DNA of 64,000 nucleotides from Bugulina stolonifera (Eukaryota > Bryozoa > Gymnolaemata > Cheilostomatida > Bugulidae): contig OW285188.1 of the NCBI GenBank assembly GCA_935421135.1, forward strand, positions 2,191,001 to 2,255,000. Direction: 5' to 3'. The notes under the pieces were generated by a model. The model searched no databases. It saw nothing but the letters and a program-made list of their open reading frames with translations, and had not been told where the DNA came from. The first letter of the stretch is position 1; every line of letters starts with the position of its first letter. The translations under genes and the position numbers were made by a program. Shown here in pieces: positions 1 to 12,160 of this stretch.

Positions 1-257
1 TATAGATTTAGATTTCTTTGTCAAATTGAATAATTAATAGCAAAATTGATAGTCTGAACTCTAATAAGTTAACCAGTACTATTCTACAATTTGATCCAGA
101 ATTGTAGGACTTACTAATAAATTGAGCTGAATAGTTTCGGAAGGGACTATGATAATATGATAACAACCTGTTGTAATGGTTAGTGTACATCATGTGCTTC
201 TACTGGTGGCATTGTGTAGCCGTGGAAAGTTTTGATTTCTGTATTATATTATTGTAG

Positions 258-3200
258 TTCCTATCATCTACCACGGCCACAGATTCCAGTTGTAAGAATT
301 ACCCAGACTGCAACATGGTAAGTTATATCCTTATAAAAGTTGAACTATTGAATAAGTGATCAAGCTCTATCTGAACTTCTCGGTGATACGCCATTCATCT
401 ATTAATATACTCGCGAAATCAGTGCACAACTTCAGATCTTCCTGGTAGAATTACACGTGTATTGTGTCCATTTCGATTATGTAAATGTTTCAGTGTTGGG
501 AGGTTTGTGAATATTTACATGAGAACTACTTCCTCTGGATTGATATGTGTAATGACCATATTATATGTGTAAGTACTCTTTACAACCAGCATGTATATCT
601 GTTTTAGTGTTTGTATCAGTTAATCAATTGTGATAATATACTACAGTGTAGAGCTACAGTCCACATGTGCTGTGGACTGTAGGGTAGGTGCAGAAACAAA
701 CAGTAAATAACAAAGCTTTTGTTGTTTGTAAAGATTGAAGCAGGAGAAGTTGTATTATTCGTCTGCTTCTGGGTAGCCCCCCCCCCACCCCTCTCCCCAA
801 CCCACATCTAATGACTCCAGCTACAAACTCTGGTAAAAGATTTTGTCCTTTTTGTTTGCCCTTGAGCAAAACATAGCCCAAGCATATTGCTTTACTTTGG
901 GCTTAGCATGTCTTCAATGATAACTTCTAATGAGTTGGGGCATTTTCTTCCGGTGTTCAATAAGTCTATCCCATAATTTCAGTTTCCTGGATGTAGACAC
1001 GCCTGCAGCTACTGGGATGAAGTCAAGTCTGCAGGAATGCCGATTCGGCAGACTCTAGATGTGTCGGTAGATGTATCTGATCAAGTCGCACTCTTTCTGT
1101 GGAATCCTCCAGCTGATCGCGAATCTCATGTGGTGTTTGTACTAAGAGAATTCAACTATGAGAGAATGGAGTGGATTGTTCATTGCCAGGTATTCGTTGC
1201 TATGTCAAAGAGTTGTACTTGCAGTTAGATAGTCTATTATAACACCTTAGTTATATACAATTAATGTACATGTACACCATTGGAATTGTCTTCTCTCAGT
1301 CAGTAGAACACTGTAACAACTGAAATACTATTTTTAGGGAAAGTTATAACTACCAATCAATACCTACTAATACGCTATGCCTGTACATATGTGTACTAAT
1401 AGGCTATGCCTGTACATATGTGTACTAATAGGCTATGCCTGTACATATGTGTACTAATAGGCTATGCCTGTACATATGTGTACTAATAGGCTATGCCTGT
1501 ACATATGTGTACTAATAGGCTATGCCTGTACATAAGTGTACTAATAGGCTATGCCTGTACATAAGTGTACTATTAGGCTATGCCTGTACATATGTGTACT
1601 AATAGGCTATGCCTGTACATATGTGTACTAATAGGCTATGCCTGTACATATGTGTACTAATAGGCTATACCTGTACATATGTGTACTAATAGGCTATGCC
1701 TGTACATATGTGTACTAATAGGCTATGCCTGTACATAAGTGTACTATTAGGCTATGCCTGTACATATGTGTACTAATAGGCTATGCCTGTACATATGTGT
1801 ACTAATACGCTATGCCTGTACATATGTGTACTAATAGGCTATGCCTGTACATATGTGTACTAATAGGCTATGCCTGTACATATGTGTACTAATAGGCTAT
1901 GCCTGTACATATGTGTACTAATAGGCTATGCCTGTACATATGTGTACTAATAGGCTATGCCTGTACATATGTGTACTAATAGGCTATGCCTGTACATATG
2001 TGTACTAATAGGCTATGCCTGTACATATGTGTACTAATAGGCTATGCCTGTACATATGTGTACTAATAGGCTATGCCTGTACATATGTGTACTAATACGC
2101 TATGCCTGTACATATGTGTACTAATAGGCTATGCCTGTACATATGTGTACTAATAGGCTATGCCTGTACATATGTGTACTAATAGGCTATGCCTGTACAT
2201 ATGTGTACTAATAGGCTATGCCTGTACATATGTGTACTAATAGGCTATGCCTGTACATATGTGTACTAATAGGCTATGTCTGTACATATGTGTACTAATA
2301 GGCTATGCCTGTACATATGTGTACTAATACGCTATGCCTGTACATATGTGTACTAATACGCTATGCCTGTACATATGTGTACTAATAGGCTATGCCTGTA
2401 CATATGTGTACTAATAGGCTATGCCTGTACATATGTGTACTAATAGGCTATGCCTGTACATATGTGTACTAATAGGCTATGCCTGTACATATGTGTACTA
2501 ATAGGCTATGCCTGTACATATGTGTACTAATACGCTATGCCTGTACATATGTGTACTAATAGGCTATGCCTGTACATATGTGTACTAATAGGCTATGCCT
2601 GTACATATGTGTACTAATAGGCTATGCCTGTACATATGTGTACTAATAGGCTATGCCTGTACATATGTGTACTTTTAGGCTATGCCTGTACATATGTGTA
2701 CTATTAGGCTATGCCTGTACATATGTGTACTAATAGGCTATGCCTGTACATATGTGTACTATTAGGCTATGCCTGTACATATGTGTACTACTAGGCTATG
2801 CCTGTACATATGTGTACTAATAGGCTATACCTGTACATATGTGTACTAATAGGCTATGCCTGTACATATGTGTACTATTAGGCTATGCCTGTACATATGT
2901 GTACTATTAGGCTATGCCTGTACATATGTGTACTAATACGCTATGCCTGTACATATGTGTACTAATAGGCTATGCCTGTACATATGTGTACTAATAGGCT
3001 ATGCCTGTACATATGTGTACTATTAGGCTATACCTGTACATATGTGTACTAATAGGCTATGCCTGTACATATGTGTACTATTAGGCTATACCTGTACATA
3101 ATTATGTGTATTGAAATTCTTCCTCTCCAATTGGATTCAGCCTGTAGAATAAACTATTCTACATAGACCTGTGAATCGTTTTATGTACAATCTAGGAGAT

Positions 3201-6200
3201 ACTATGCTAATGACCAATACTGATATTATTGCATAATTCCTTGTTGGTCCCATCATGTATGTCCAATATTTAATACTATATACAACATAATCACATGTTA
3301 TGTAAAATATATAATTATACAATAATTTAATAGTGGACTGATTTATAAGTAACTATGTTATTTTATAGATTGATCGATGTACTAATCTAATGTGTTACTT
3401 GCAGACTCTAGATAACTCCTGTACTCTACATAAACAGGATGTTAATGAACAGTCTAGATATCAACTTATAGCCGTAACACAATCACAAGTTATCTCCCTC
3501 ACTGCTATCAAAGTTGGTGAGTGTCTATATATTACTAGTTGTCACTACTTTTATGTACATTGGTCTGCACAGCTCACCATGAATAGGGGATTTAAGAGTT
3601 GTGTTCTCTCTAGTAGTATTGGGCATTATTTGAGACAAGTGCAGGTAAAAGTAAGGTAGCCTGCTAACAATAATAAAACAGCTCATTGATCTACCTTTAG
3701 ATTTATCTCCCTCTACAACTCCACTACCTGTCAATATAAATTCTACACTCCCTCTGGACCCCATACCAGTATCACCGTATACAGACGTCACACCACATCA
3801 GAACAAGTCCGTAGTATCCAGTATATTAGTATCTACCTGCTGTATGGTTTGTGTAGTGGTGGTAGCTGCTCTCGTTGTTAGAAGGTATAGAAATCAACAT
3901 ACAAAACTTAAAAGTAAGTGGATAAAGGGCACCCTTGCTGTTGATGTACTGGATAATACCACATACAGTACATTGTATCCTGTACATATGATGGGAACTA
4001 GATAGTAAGAGCCTACTAATGTTCTCCGTTCATCAAAGTCTCTGCATTACTATCTTGTATTCTCAGGAAACTCTTCCAGGAGATCCAACCATTCAGGGTC
4101 TAACCCTGATGACTTTACCACGTCTTCCAGTCGCATAGTTCAAGGGGAAGTTGTTTCACAAGGAGAGTTTGGTTACGTTGTGTCAAGAGGGTTCTATAAA
4201 TCTACACCTGTGTTTGTCAAATCACTTTCAGGTATGTTTATATCCCACTGCATATACACACTGCTCCAACACAAATGGTGATACTAGGTCTGTTATTATG
4301 ATAGGTTACAACGTCATGTAGGCCTACACTGCATATGCAGTCATATAGAGTTGTGGCTCTTTTTTCAGACTTACACAGCAGTAGATAACTCCATGTACAC
4401 GGTTACTGTATATTTTCACACTGCTTCAGTGATTATGAATCTGTCATTCTTGTTATCAGGAAGTGACTCGCCTCCTTCTGTAAAACAAGAGCTTCTACTG
4501 GAGATCTCAAAGTTCACTCATATCGGTCGACTCGGGCATTTCCTGTCTGTAGTAGCAGTAGTTGATGAACAAAATCTCATTATGTTAGCAGTGGAGAGAA
4601 TGTTAGAGTACACCACACTCACCAATTACTTAAGGTTAGTATTACCTTAGCACACTCTTCAACCAACTAAGGTTAGTATTACCCTAGCACACTTTTCCAC
4701 CAACTAAGGTTAGTATTACCTTAGCACACTCGTCCACCACCTAAGGTTAGTATTACCTTAGCACACTCGTCCACTACCTATTGCCTATTGCCTTAGCACA
4801 CTACACCTAGTTGTTGCAAGGTTGGTGTTACCATAGCCTAAATAAAATACCAATACTTTTAATCATTGCTCATACTGTTTATATTTATTTTGTGTTTTTA
4901 GATGTTGCTATGACGATGGTGAGGTCATTGGTGGTACAATATACACTTCTGTACTCTTCAGGGAAGCGAAACTTAGGAGTTGTCTCACATCTACTGATCT
5001 GATTTCTATGGCTGAAAAACTAGCTTTGACAATGGTAGGTGCAACCATGTATTACATACATGTGAATACTAAATACTGATCGAAAATTATAATCGAGATG
5101 GGTACCCGTAAGCTATTAACTATAGTCGAAGAGAAAGAGAGAGAACAGCTTCAAATTGAAATTGCTTTTGCGTTTCTGTAAATATTAATGTACACACGGT
5201 ATGCTGTGAACAGACTGTAGTATGAAATATAGCAACCACCTCTGGTCACTGCCACTCTGGCATCTAGCAGCTGCCTGCGGTTCCCAGCGTAAGATGCAAG
5301 AGTATAAGTATTGCTAATACATTGTATATACTTATATTGTAATTACTGTTTACTACATTTTAGGACTCCTTGTACTGTCTAGGATACACACATAAGAAAC
5401 TAACATCTGACTACATCATCATAGATCCACAAACCAAACAGTTTAAACTTGTTGACCCTGCAATGTCAAGGTCGATATTTACCTACAGTGCTTTGTGTTC
5501 TTCTGCACATTTCATGGCGCCTGAGATACTTAAAGGTCAAGAGTTCACTTCCTGGTCTGACATCTGGTCATTTGGAATGTTACTCTGGCAGATGGTGAAA
5601 TTTGGTGAGTATTCTGTTGTGGATTACAACATTGATAGGTAATTTATACTGCCTTTTCAGTTGTTATATAGTGGTGTGCGCCTGTTTATATATGCAATTA
5701 CGTTGTATATATACAGTTACATTGAATGTGCAACTGTAATATATAGCATATGATGTTGCATGGAACCAGAGCATAAATGCTTGCTGCATTACAAAAGTCA
5801 TCTTTCATCAACATTTTGTGGAACATACTCGTACATACTTATTTGTTGTACACATACTATAAATGTATTACATTAACTAAGCGTTGTATGTACTGTACTG
5901 TATGTACTGTACTGTATGTACTGTACTGTATGTACTGTACTGTATGTACTGTACTGTATGTACTGTACTGTATGTACTGTACTGTATGTACTGTACTGTA
6001 TGTACTGTACTGTATGTACTGTACTGTATGTACTGTACTGTATGTACTGTACTGTATGTACTGTACTGTATGTACTGTACTGTATGTACTGTACTGTACT
6101 GTACTGTACTGTACTGTACTGTATGTACTGTACTGTATGTACTGTACTGTACTGTATGTACTGTACTGTATGTACTGTACTGTATGTACTGTACTGTATG

Positions 6201-8892
6201 TACTGTACTGTATGTACTGTACTGTATGTACTGTACTGTATGTACTGTACTGTATGTACTGCACTGTATGTACTGCACTGTATGTACTGCACTGTATGTA
6301 CTGTACTGTACTGTACTGTACTGTACTGTATGTACTGTACTGTATGTACTGTACTGTATGTACTGTACTGTATGTACTGTACTGTATGTACTGTACTGTA
6401 TGTACTGTACTGTATGTACTGTACTGTATGTACTGTACTGTATGTACTGCACTGTATGTACTGCACTGTATGTACTGCACTGTATGTACTGCACTGTATG
6501 TACTGCACTGTACTGTATGTACTGTACTGTATGTACTGTACTGTATGTACTGTACTGTATGTACTGTACTGTATGTACTGTACTGTATGTACTGTACTGT
6601 ATGTACTGTACTGTATGTACTGTACTGTATGTACTGTACTGTATGTACTGTACTGTATGTACTGTATGTACTGTACTGTATGTACTATACTGTATGTACT
6701 GTACTGTATGTACTGTACTGTATGTACTGTACTGTATGTACTGTATGTACTGTATGTACTGTATGTACTGTATGCACTGTATGTACTGTATGTACTGTAT
6801 TGTATGCACTGTACTGTATGTACTGTACTGTATGTACTATACTGTATGTACTGTACTGTATGTACTGTACTGTATGTACTGTACTGTATGTACTGTACTG
6901 TATGTACTGTACTGTATGTACTGTACTGTATGTACTGTACTGTATGTACTGTACTGTATGTACTGTACTGTATGTACTGCACTGTATGTACTGCACTGTA
7001 TGTACTGTACTGTACTGTACTGTACTGTACTGTACTGTATGTACTGTACTGTCTGTACTGTACTGTATGTACTGTACTGTCTGTACTGTACTGTATGTAC
7101 TGTACTGTATGTACTGTACTGTATGTACTGTACTGTATGTACTGTACTGTATGTACTGTACTGTATGTACTGTACTGTATGTACTGCACTGTATGTACTG
7201 CACTGTATGTACTGCACTGTATGTACTGTACTGTATGTACTGTGCTGTACTGTATGTACTGTACTGTACTGTATGTACTGTACTGTATGTACTGTACTGT
7301 ATGTACTGTACTGTATGTACTGTACTGTATGTACTGTACTGTATGTACTGTACTGTATGTACTGTACTGTATGTACTGTACTGTATGTACTGTACTGTAT
7401 GTACTGTATGTACTGTACTGTATGTACTGTACTGTATGTACTATACTGTATGTACTGTACTGTATGTACTGTACTGTATGTACTGTATGTACTGTATGTA
7501 CTGTATGTACTGTATGCACTGTATGTACTGTATGTACTGTATTGTATGCACTGTATGTACTGTATGTACTGTATGTACTGTATGCACTGTATGTACTGTA
7601 TGTACTGTACTGTATGTACTGTATGTACTGTACTGTATGTACTGTATGTACTGTACTGTATGTACTATACTGTATGTACTGTACTGTATGTACTGTATGT
7701 ACTGTACTGTATGTACTGTATGTACTGTACTGTATGTACTATACTGTATGTACTGTACTGTATGTACTGTACTGTATGTACTGTATGTACTGTATGTACT
7801 GTATGTACTGTATGCACTGTATGTACTGTATGTACTGTATTGTATGCACTGTACTGTATGTACTGTACTGTATGTACTATACTGTATGTACTGTACTGTA
7901 TGTACTGTACTGTATGTACTGTATGTACTGTACTGTATGTACTGTACTGTATGTACTGTACTGTATGTACTGTACTGTATGTACTGTACTGTATGTACTG
8001 TACTGTATGTACTGTACTGTATGTACTGTACTGTATGTACTGTACTGTATGTACTGTACTGTATGTACTGTACTGTGTATCTCTTAGGAGAAGTTCCGTT
8101 GAGTGAAGTAAGTGAGACAGAACTGTACACCTGGCTATGTAGCTCCTCCAAACCTGAGAAACCAGACAACTGTTCTACTGAACTGTGAGTATTATTATTT
8201 GACCTGCTGTCGCTAACTTGTGTCTATAATATATACTAGCATGCTATTCATCTATAGTGCTGATAGTCTGGGTGATGTATCTACAGGTATGAGTTGATGT
8301 CATGCTGCTGGTCTATCTACCCAGAACAGAGACCTTCCTTCTCTTCTATAGCCGACGTCTTGTCCTCCATTTTACCTTCCGCAGACGATCACGTTCAACT
8401 CATTTGTAAATCTGACAGCAAAACCACATTTGATTACATTGTTGATATGCCTGTCACACCCTCTACACCATCCACAAAGGTTAGAGATCATGTGATATAG
8501 TTCAGAGGTCACTGATGTGCTACAAGCTTTAGCTGTCTGGTTTCATCATAACAGTAGCTTTGTATATGACTAGTGTGATAATTGGTATGGAAGGATGGAG
8601 TGTATTCAACAATAAACAGTGATTATGTTCACTATTTCTTTAGCCTGTGGTCAGGAATTGTCACTCCACAATTGATCAGTCCCCACTATGGATAACTGAA
8701 GCAGTTCCACAGACACCAAGGAACAGAGGATCAGTGATCAGAGCTATGCTACCCTCCTATACCAGACTGAATGCCACTAGTGATGGTAACAAATATTGCC
8801 TTAGTGACGTTGATGAGTCTGATGATAATGTATTTGATGAGGGCCCTATACCCTCCACCCTCAATAAGGAACGTGTTAGCTGTGAATTGTAG
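258..8892 (+). CDS. Receptor tyrosine-kinase-like pseudokinase, 3' part of gene (11 exons, 614 residues visible)
   Basis: Exons: 258-317, 983-1189, 3405-3516, 3701-3913, 4067-4231, 4460-4634, 4902-5034, 5364-5604, 8088-8184, 8287-8479, 8644-8892; all junctions are GT-AG and in phase, ending in TAG. Residue numbers count from the first visible exon; the true start lies upstream. A Cys-rich segment (about 12-29) and an FN3-like region (about 35-125) precede a membrane span at about 164-186, followed by Arg-Arg. The kinase-like domain follows: a glycine loop reduced to QGEFG, beta-3 Lys 249 in VFVKSL, MAPE at 405-408, SDIWSFGMLLW, and a closing CW-x6-RPSF. The catalytic HRD is HKK (365-367), the catalytic-loop Asn is Tyr 372, and DFG is DPA (386-388). 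Loss of catalytic Asp and Asn predicts an inactive, signalling-scaffold kinase (inference). The Ser/Thr/Pro-rich tail ends in VSCEL. The extracellular family is not recognised. Confidence 0.85.
318..982 (+). other. Intron 1 of the pseudokinase receptor gene
   Basis: AT-rich intron sequence with a short C-run near 778-802. I see no exon, RNA gene or element. The small open frames here are overlapping chance frames without coding character. Confidence 0.6.
1363..3100. repeat. 29-bp minisatellite, about 60 copies, in intron 2 of the pseudokinase gene
   Basis: Head-to-tail 29-bp units containing GGCTATGCCTGTACATA and TGTGTACTAAT. Variants (TACGC for TAGGC, CTATTAG for CTAATAG, CATAAG for CATATG) recur at several positions, which suggests multi-unit duplications inside the array. 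Each unit holds a near-palindrome around TGTACATATGTGTAC. It fills most of the intron between exons 983-1189 and 3405-3516. Confidence 0.95.
4631..4778 (+). repeat. 37-bp repeat x4 starting on the exon 6 splice donor
   Basis: The first unit begins with the last four coding bases of exon 6 (TAAG, ending 4634) and the donor GTTAGT. The next three units each again begin TAAG-GTTAGTATTACC, so three perfect copies of the donor context lie downstream of the real one. A degenerate fifth piece follows to about 4815. Confidence 0.85.
5885..8079. repeat. 14-bp TGTACTGTATGTAC-type minisatellite, about 2.2 kb, in intron 8 of the pseudokinase gene
   Basis: Nearly uninterrupted units of TGTATGTACTGTAC, with shorter variants (5-, 8- and 9-bp phase shifts), C-for-T variants (TGCACTG) and blocks such as the one with CTATACTG repeated. 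The unit has no stop codon in several frames on either strand, which creates very long false open frames. The array lies between exons 5364-5604 and 8088-8184, only a few bases before the acceptor at 8086-8087, so the next exon's branch-point region may lie in or beside the repeat. Confidence 0.95.
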
Positions 8893-9829
8893 CCTCTAAC
8901 TTATCACCATAACTAAATACAACTACTTTGTACAAAATGCACAGAATTCACTGTACATGTATTATACTTTAAATAAATAGAATACCTGCATTCACATCAT
9001 GCCAATTTCTCCATTTTCATATTCGTACAATTCCATTGCAAGTGGCATACGATCTTTTTAAGACGTCATTGTTAATTATTCCATTTATAAAATTGGCATC
9101 ATACTGCACATTAATGTATGTTCCTTTAGAAAACTATAGCAAATAGTTAGTAGGGAAATCATTGTGAGTTCTAATACAATCAATTAGTGCCCGACTACTA
9201 AGTGCTAAGTAACGTTCACCCTGTTCACTTGAATTTTGACAAGTTTTTGCAGCTTCATATTAAATTATTATAATGACTGAGAGTGGGTAGCACACAAGCT
9301 ATATCCATCTTCTGTAGTTGACACTCTTGTAAAAGAGTTTATTTAATATTATTTGTGTGAATCACGTAATATTAATATTTTCCGTAGAAGTCACTAACAT
9401 TAATATGACCCCTGTGATAGTCCCCAGTCCTTCTTTGCCAAAACCGCACACAGTATCATTGAGGTTACCATAACAGCAATATGAAGTGTGTGGCAGCAGT
9501 ATCAAGTTGTGATAACTCCCGCACAAAGGGTTTACATGATTAGAACTGATAGATTGTCATGCTTGAGTGGGCCTACTGGTTGATGCCAATTACATAATAT
9601 TACATCTATATCTATTCAACTCCTATTCAACAAAATTCAATGTTGGCTCTCCACATAATTATACACTGTAGCTTTATGTCAATAGCCATAGAATAGACAA
9701 AGCCATATACTGTCAGTTTCCTATAACTCTATAATATAGCAGTGCTTACTTGAGTTGAGAGCCATACAGCAGCTGGCAGGTATTATTTGCCCACACCTTC
9801 TGCTAGTGAGTACAAAGTCACTGCTAGCC
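8893..9829. other. Intergenic region
   Basis: AT-rich spacer between the receptor gene and the small membrane-protein gene. Apart from the poly(A) signal I see no coding frame, RNA gene or repeat. The last 100-200 bp should hold the promoter of the gene starting at 9830, but no clear TATA box is visible. Confidence 0.5.
8972..8977 (+). terminator. Poly(A) signal AATAAA of the pseudokinase gene
   Basis: AATAAA 80 bp after the stop codon at 8890-8892, the expected position and strand for 3' end formation. Confidence 0.6.
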
Positions 9830-10243
9830 ATGTCTGTAAGTACTTACTATCTACTCTCTTGTACATGATTGTATAGAAGCAGTTCTGTCTACTACATGTA
9901 AGTATTATAGTCACTCTGTTGTACAACATATACAATGTATAACCTAGTTGTATGATGTTTGCAGCGTAAATCATCAAGGAGTAAAAAGACGCCTGTAAAA
10001 GCTGCTGCTGCTGAAGCAAAGGTTTATGATGATGATGACTGGAAACTGAAGCTAGAAAAGATTCACAATGATGGCACCTTTATTGATAGTAGCAGCGCAG
10101 CAATCGACCTTGGAGAGACGACTATACATCTACTAGCTTATTTACTAGCCATATGTCTTGCAGCGCTTATCTACTATGACATCAAATACATAGTATACGC
10201 CTACCATGGGGAGAAGATTGAAGATGATGAATTTTGGAAATAA
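9830..10243 (+). CDS. Small single-span membrane protein, unknown family (two exons, 94 residues)
   Basis: Exon 1 is 9830-9835 (ATG TCT, then donor GTAAGT) and exon 2 is 9965-10243, after acceptor GCAG, ending in TAA. The start was chosen because the ATG is followed at once by a consensus donor that splices in frame. The protein has a basic head (SRKSSRSKKTP), an Ala run, an acidic run (DDDDW, about 26-31), a helical charged stretch, one hydrophobic span at about 60-79 (LLAYLLAICLAALIYY) and a charged tail ending EIEDDEFWK-like (exact end IEDDEFWK). The layout suggests a tail-proximal membrane anchor of the ER or another organelle (inference). I do not recognise the family. The ordered composition and clean splice make a real gene likely; transcript evidence would settle it. 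Confidence 0.65.
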
Positions 10244-10801
10244 TTTAGAAATGCCAGAACACTTTGTCATTACAATACTAATAGAGGGATATATTGCATT
10301 AACTTCATTAGCTTCATTATTTCTATCTCCAGTAAACATTCTGCAGCAAAGTCTAGAAGCAGATCACTGCTTGACTGCATGTTACTTTCTTCATACAATA
10401 ATTACCATTTACTCCTATTATACCTAAACTGAGCTGTTGACTTTTGTTCCTAGTTGTATATGGCTACACCTTACATGTACAATGTACATCCACAGTTCCA
10501 TAAGGATGTCTGTAAATCTACACCAATATGTGAACTTTGGGAGTACTTGATATTTTACATACCTGTACTTGCACTTACTTGCCAATACAGCTACTTGCCA
10601 ATACAGTTACTTGTACAACTTGTACCTGCACTTGTCATATTTTCAACAGCCATGAACAGAAATGAGTCAACGATGTAGATTTTCAGGCTAGATACCTGGT
10701 ATGATCTTTTATTTTTACCAATGCTGCAATTTAACCATCAGCAAAGTTGAGCTGTAATAAGCATGTTACAGTTAATATTATTTCACATATGGTAAGACTC
10801 C

Positions 10802-11305
10802 ATGCCATACTGTAATGGTTTCCGGTTTGCGAGCGGCCGTCCTTGGACGACTGCCGACCCAAGAAATGAAGTGCCTATGAGTGGTGCTAGGCCTTCTCAT
10901 TACATGAAAGATCGAGCGGTCTCAGTAGTCAAAGTACTACCAGAGACGACCCATCTGGTCTCGAGTCTAGCTTGTAGACTATACTATGAAAGAGAGTGAT
11001 CCGACCTAGTAGGCAGTTCGCTAAGCGAATGACCTGGCAAAAGGAAGTGAAAGTCTCTGTATCAAGTATAGATGTGTCTTTATTGAACGCCAAGCAAAGA
11101 CTGAGACAACGAATGATAAAACATGGTCCTTTATATAGTATAAGAACTTCCGCCCGACGTAGTGTCGGGAAAAGACGACGTAGGGTCGTCCGGAAGTTGC
11201 GCAACAACATGGCCGCCGGAAGCCCGACGGCCGACCCAAAATAGGTCGGGTTATACAAAAGTTGCTTATAATCATCCAATTCATGTACAAAATGAATATC
11301 AAGGG
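10802..11305 (-). mobile_element. Solo-LTR-like dispersed repeat, copy A
   Basis: The sequence resembles 19330-19790 over most of its length in the same orientation. Read on the minus strand it has TATATAAAGGACC, then about 50 bp later CAATAAAGACACATC, i.e. a TATA box followed by a poly(A) signal, the usual U3-R order of an LTR. It is GC-richer than its surroundings. No gag-pol coding lies between or beside the copies, so a solo LTR is the best reading. Ends are approximate; no target-site duplication was fixed. Confidence 0.5.
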
Positions 11306-11807
11306 ATTCTGAGAGGTCGAGCCTCTTTACATGGGTATAAAAGGTACCAAAAGACTCAGTAATTGCCATACATGAATGTACATTGGTATATAGTTAAGTA
11401 GAATGGATATAAACACATAGATACACGTATGTAGACAGTAAATGAATGGTTTAGACATGCAATACAGTTGAGTATGAGTATACGAACAGCTGGATATGAG
11501 AGTACGAGTGTTAGCTGAGTAGTGCTGTGGCGACTACTAGGCACTTAAGGTGCTATGGGGTTTTATCCGGGTAGCTGGAGTCGTATACAAATGTCCTGTA
11601 CCATCACAATACTCCTAAGATCACCTGTATTCATGTGCATTATTTGTAATTGTGAGTTGCAATTAAATTACAACTGTGCTTGTACTTGATCTCAACGAGA
11701 AAGAATGACTTGTAATTCTTAGTGTATGATTTTGTACTCGACTTTCACTTGACTCAATTTGTAAAATAACACAATAATTTTGCCAATAAGCTACTAATCA
11801 TATATAG

Positions 11808-11841
11808 AAGTTGTCCTCTCTCAATTGAGAGAGGACAACTT
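11808..11841. repeat. 34-bp perfect palindrome
   Basis: Two 17-bp arms without spacer, centred between 11824 and 11825. The arm contains GAGAGAGGACAACTT, which recurs singly at about 41700 and, in weaker form, near 17447, so it may be the fused ends of a small inverted-repeat element. Confidence 0.8.
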
Positions 11842-12160
11842 TTAATTATGATCAATAACTTGTGTCAATGCGTCCAACTCAATTGGTTCAATAATCACTG
11901 AGAACTTTGACTACCCCCAGTATCTTATCTACAAGTGTGTGTAGTTAGAAGTGGAAAGCTCAGGTATTTGTATTTGCTGCAATGATATTATTAGTACCTG
12001 CATATACATGTATGAGGGAAGAGTTGTGTGTCAACTAATGTAGTACAAAGTTCACTATACTGTGTAGCTAGTAGTTGATACACAAGTCACCAGTGTGTAC
12101 CTACATGTACATGTAGTGGTTCGGTATCATTGTTTGTTGCCTTCTGCCTGGTCACAAGAA

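Larger units (their letters stand above)
10244..12160. other. Intergenic region between the small membrane protein and the first P450
   Basis: It holds an LTR-like repeat (about 10802-11305) and a 34-bp perfect palindrome (11808-11841). No further gene is evident. Open frames within 10929-11369 belong to the LTR-like repeat and look non-coding. Confidence 0.6.

Noticed and set aside
5777..8188. Very long open frames (up to about 800 codons) rich in Tyr, Cys, Val, Leu on both strands
   Set aside because: They are products of a 14-bp repeat lacking stop codons; frames are open on both strands at once and the region lies within an intron bounded by good splice sites.
10929..11369. 146-codon minus-strand frame
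   Set aside because: It lies in the LTR-like repeat, overlaps other frames of similar length on both strands, and is not preserved in the second copy.
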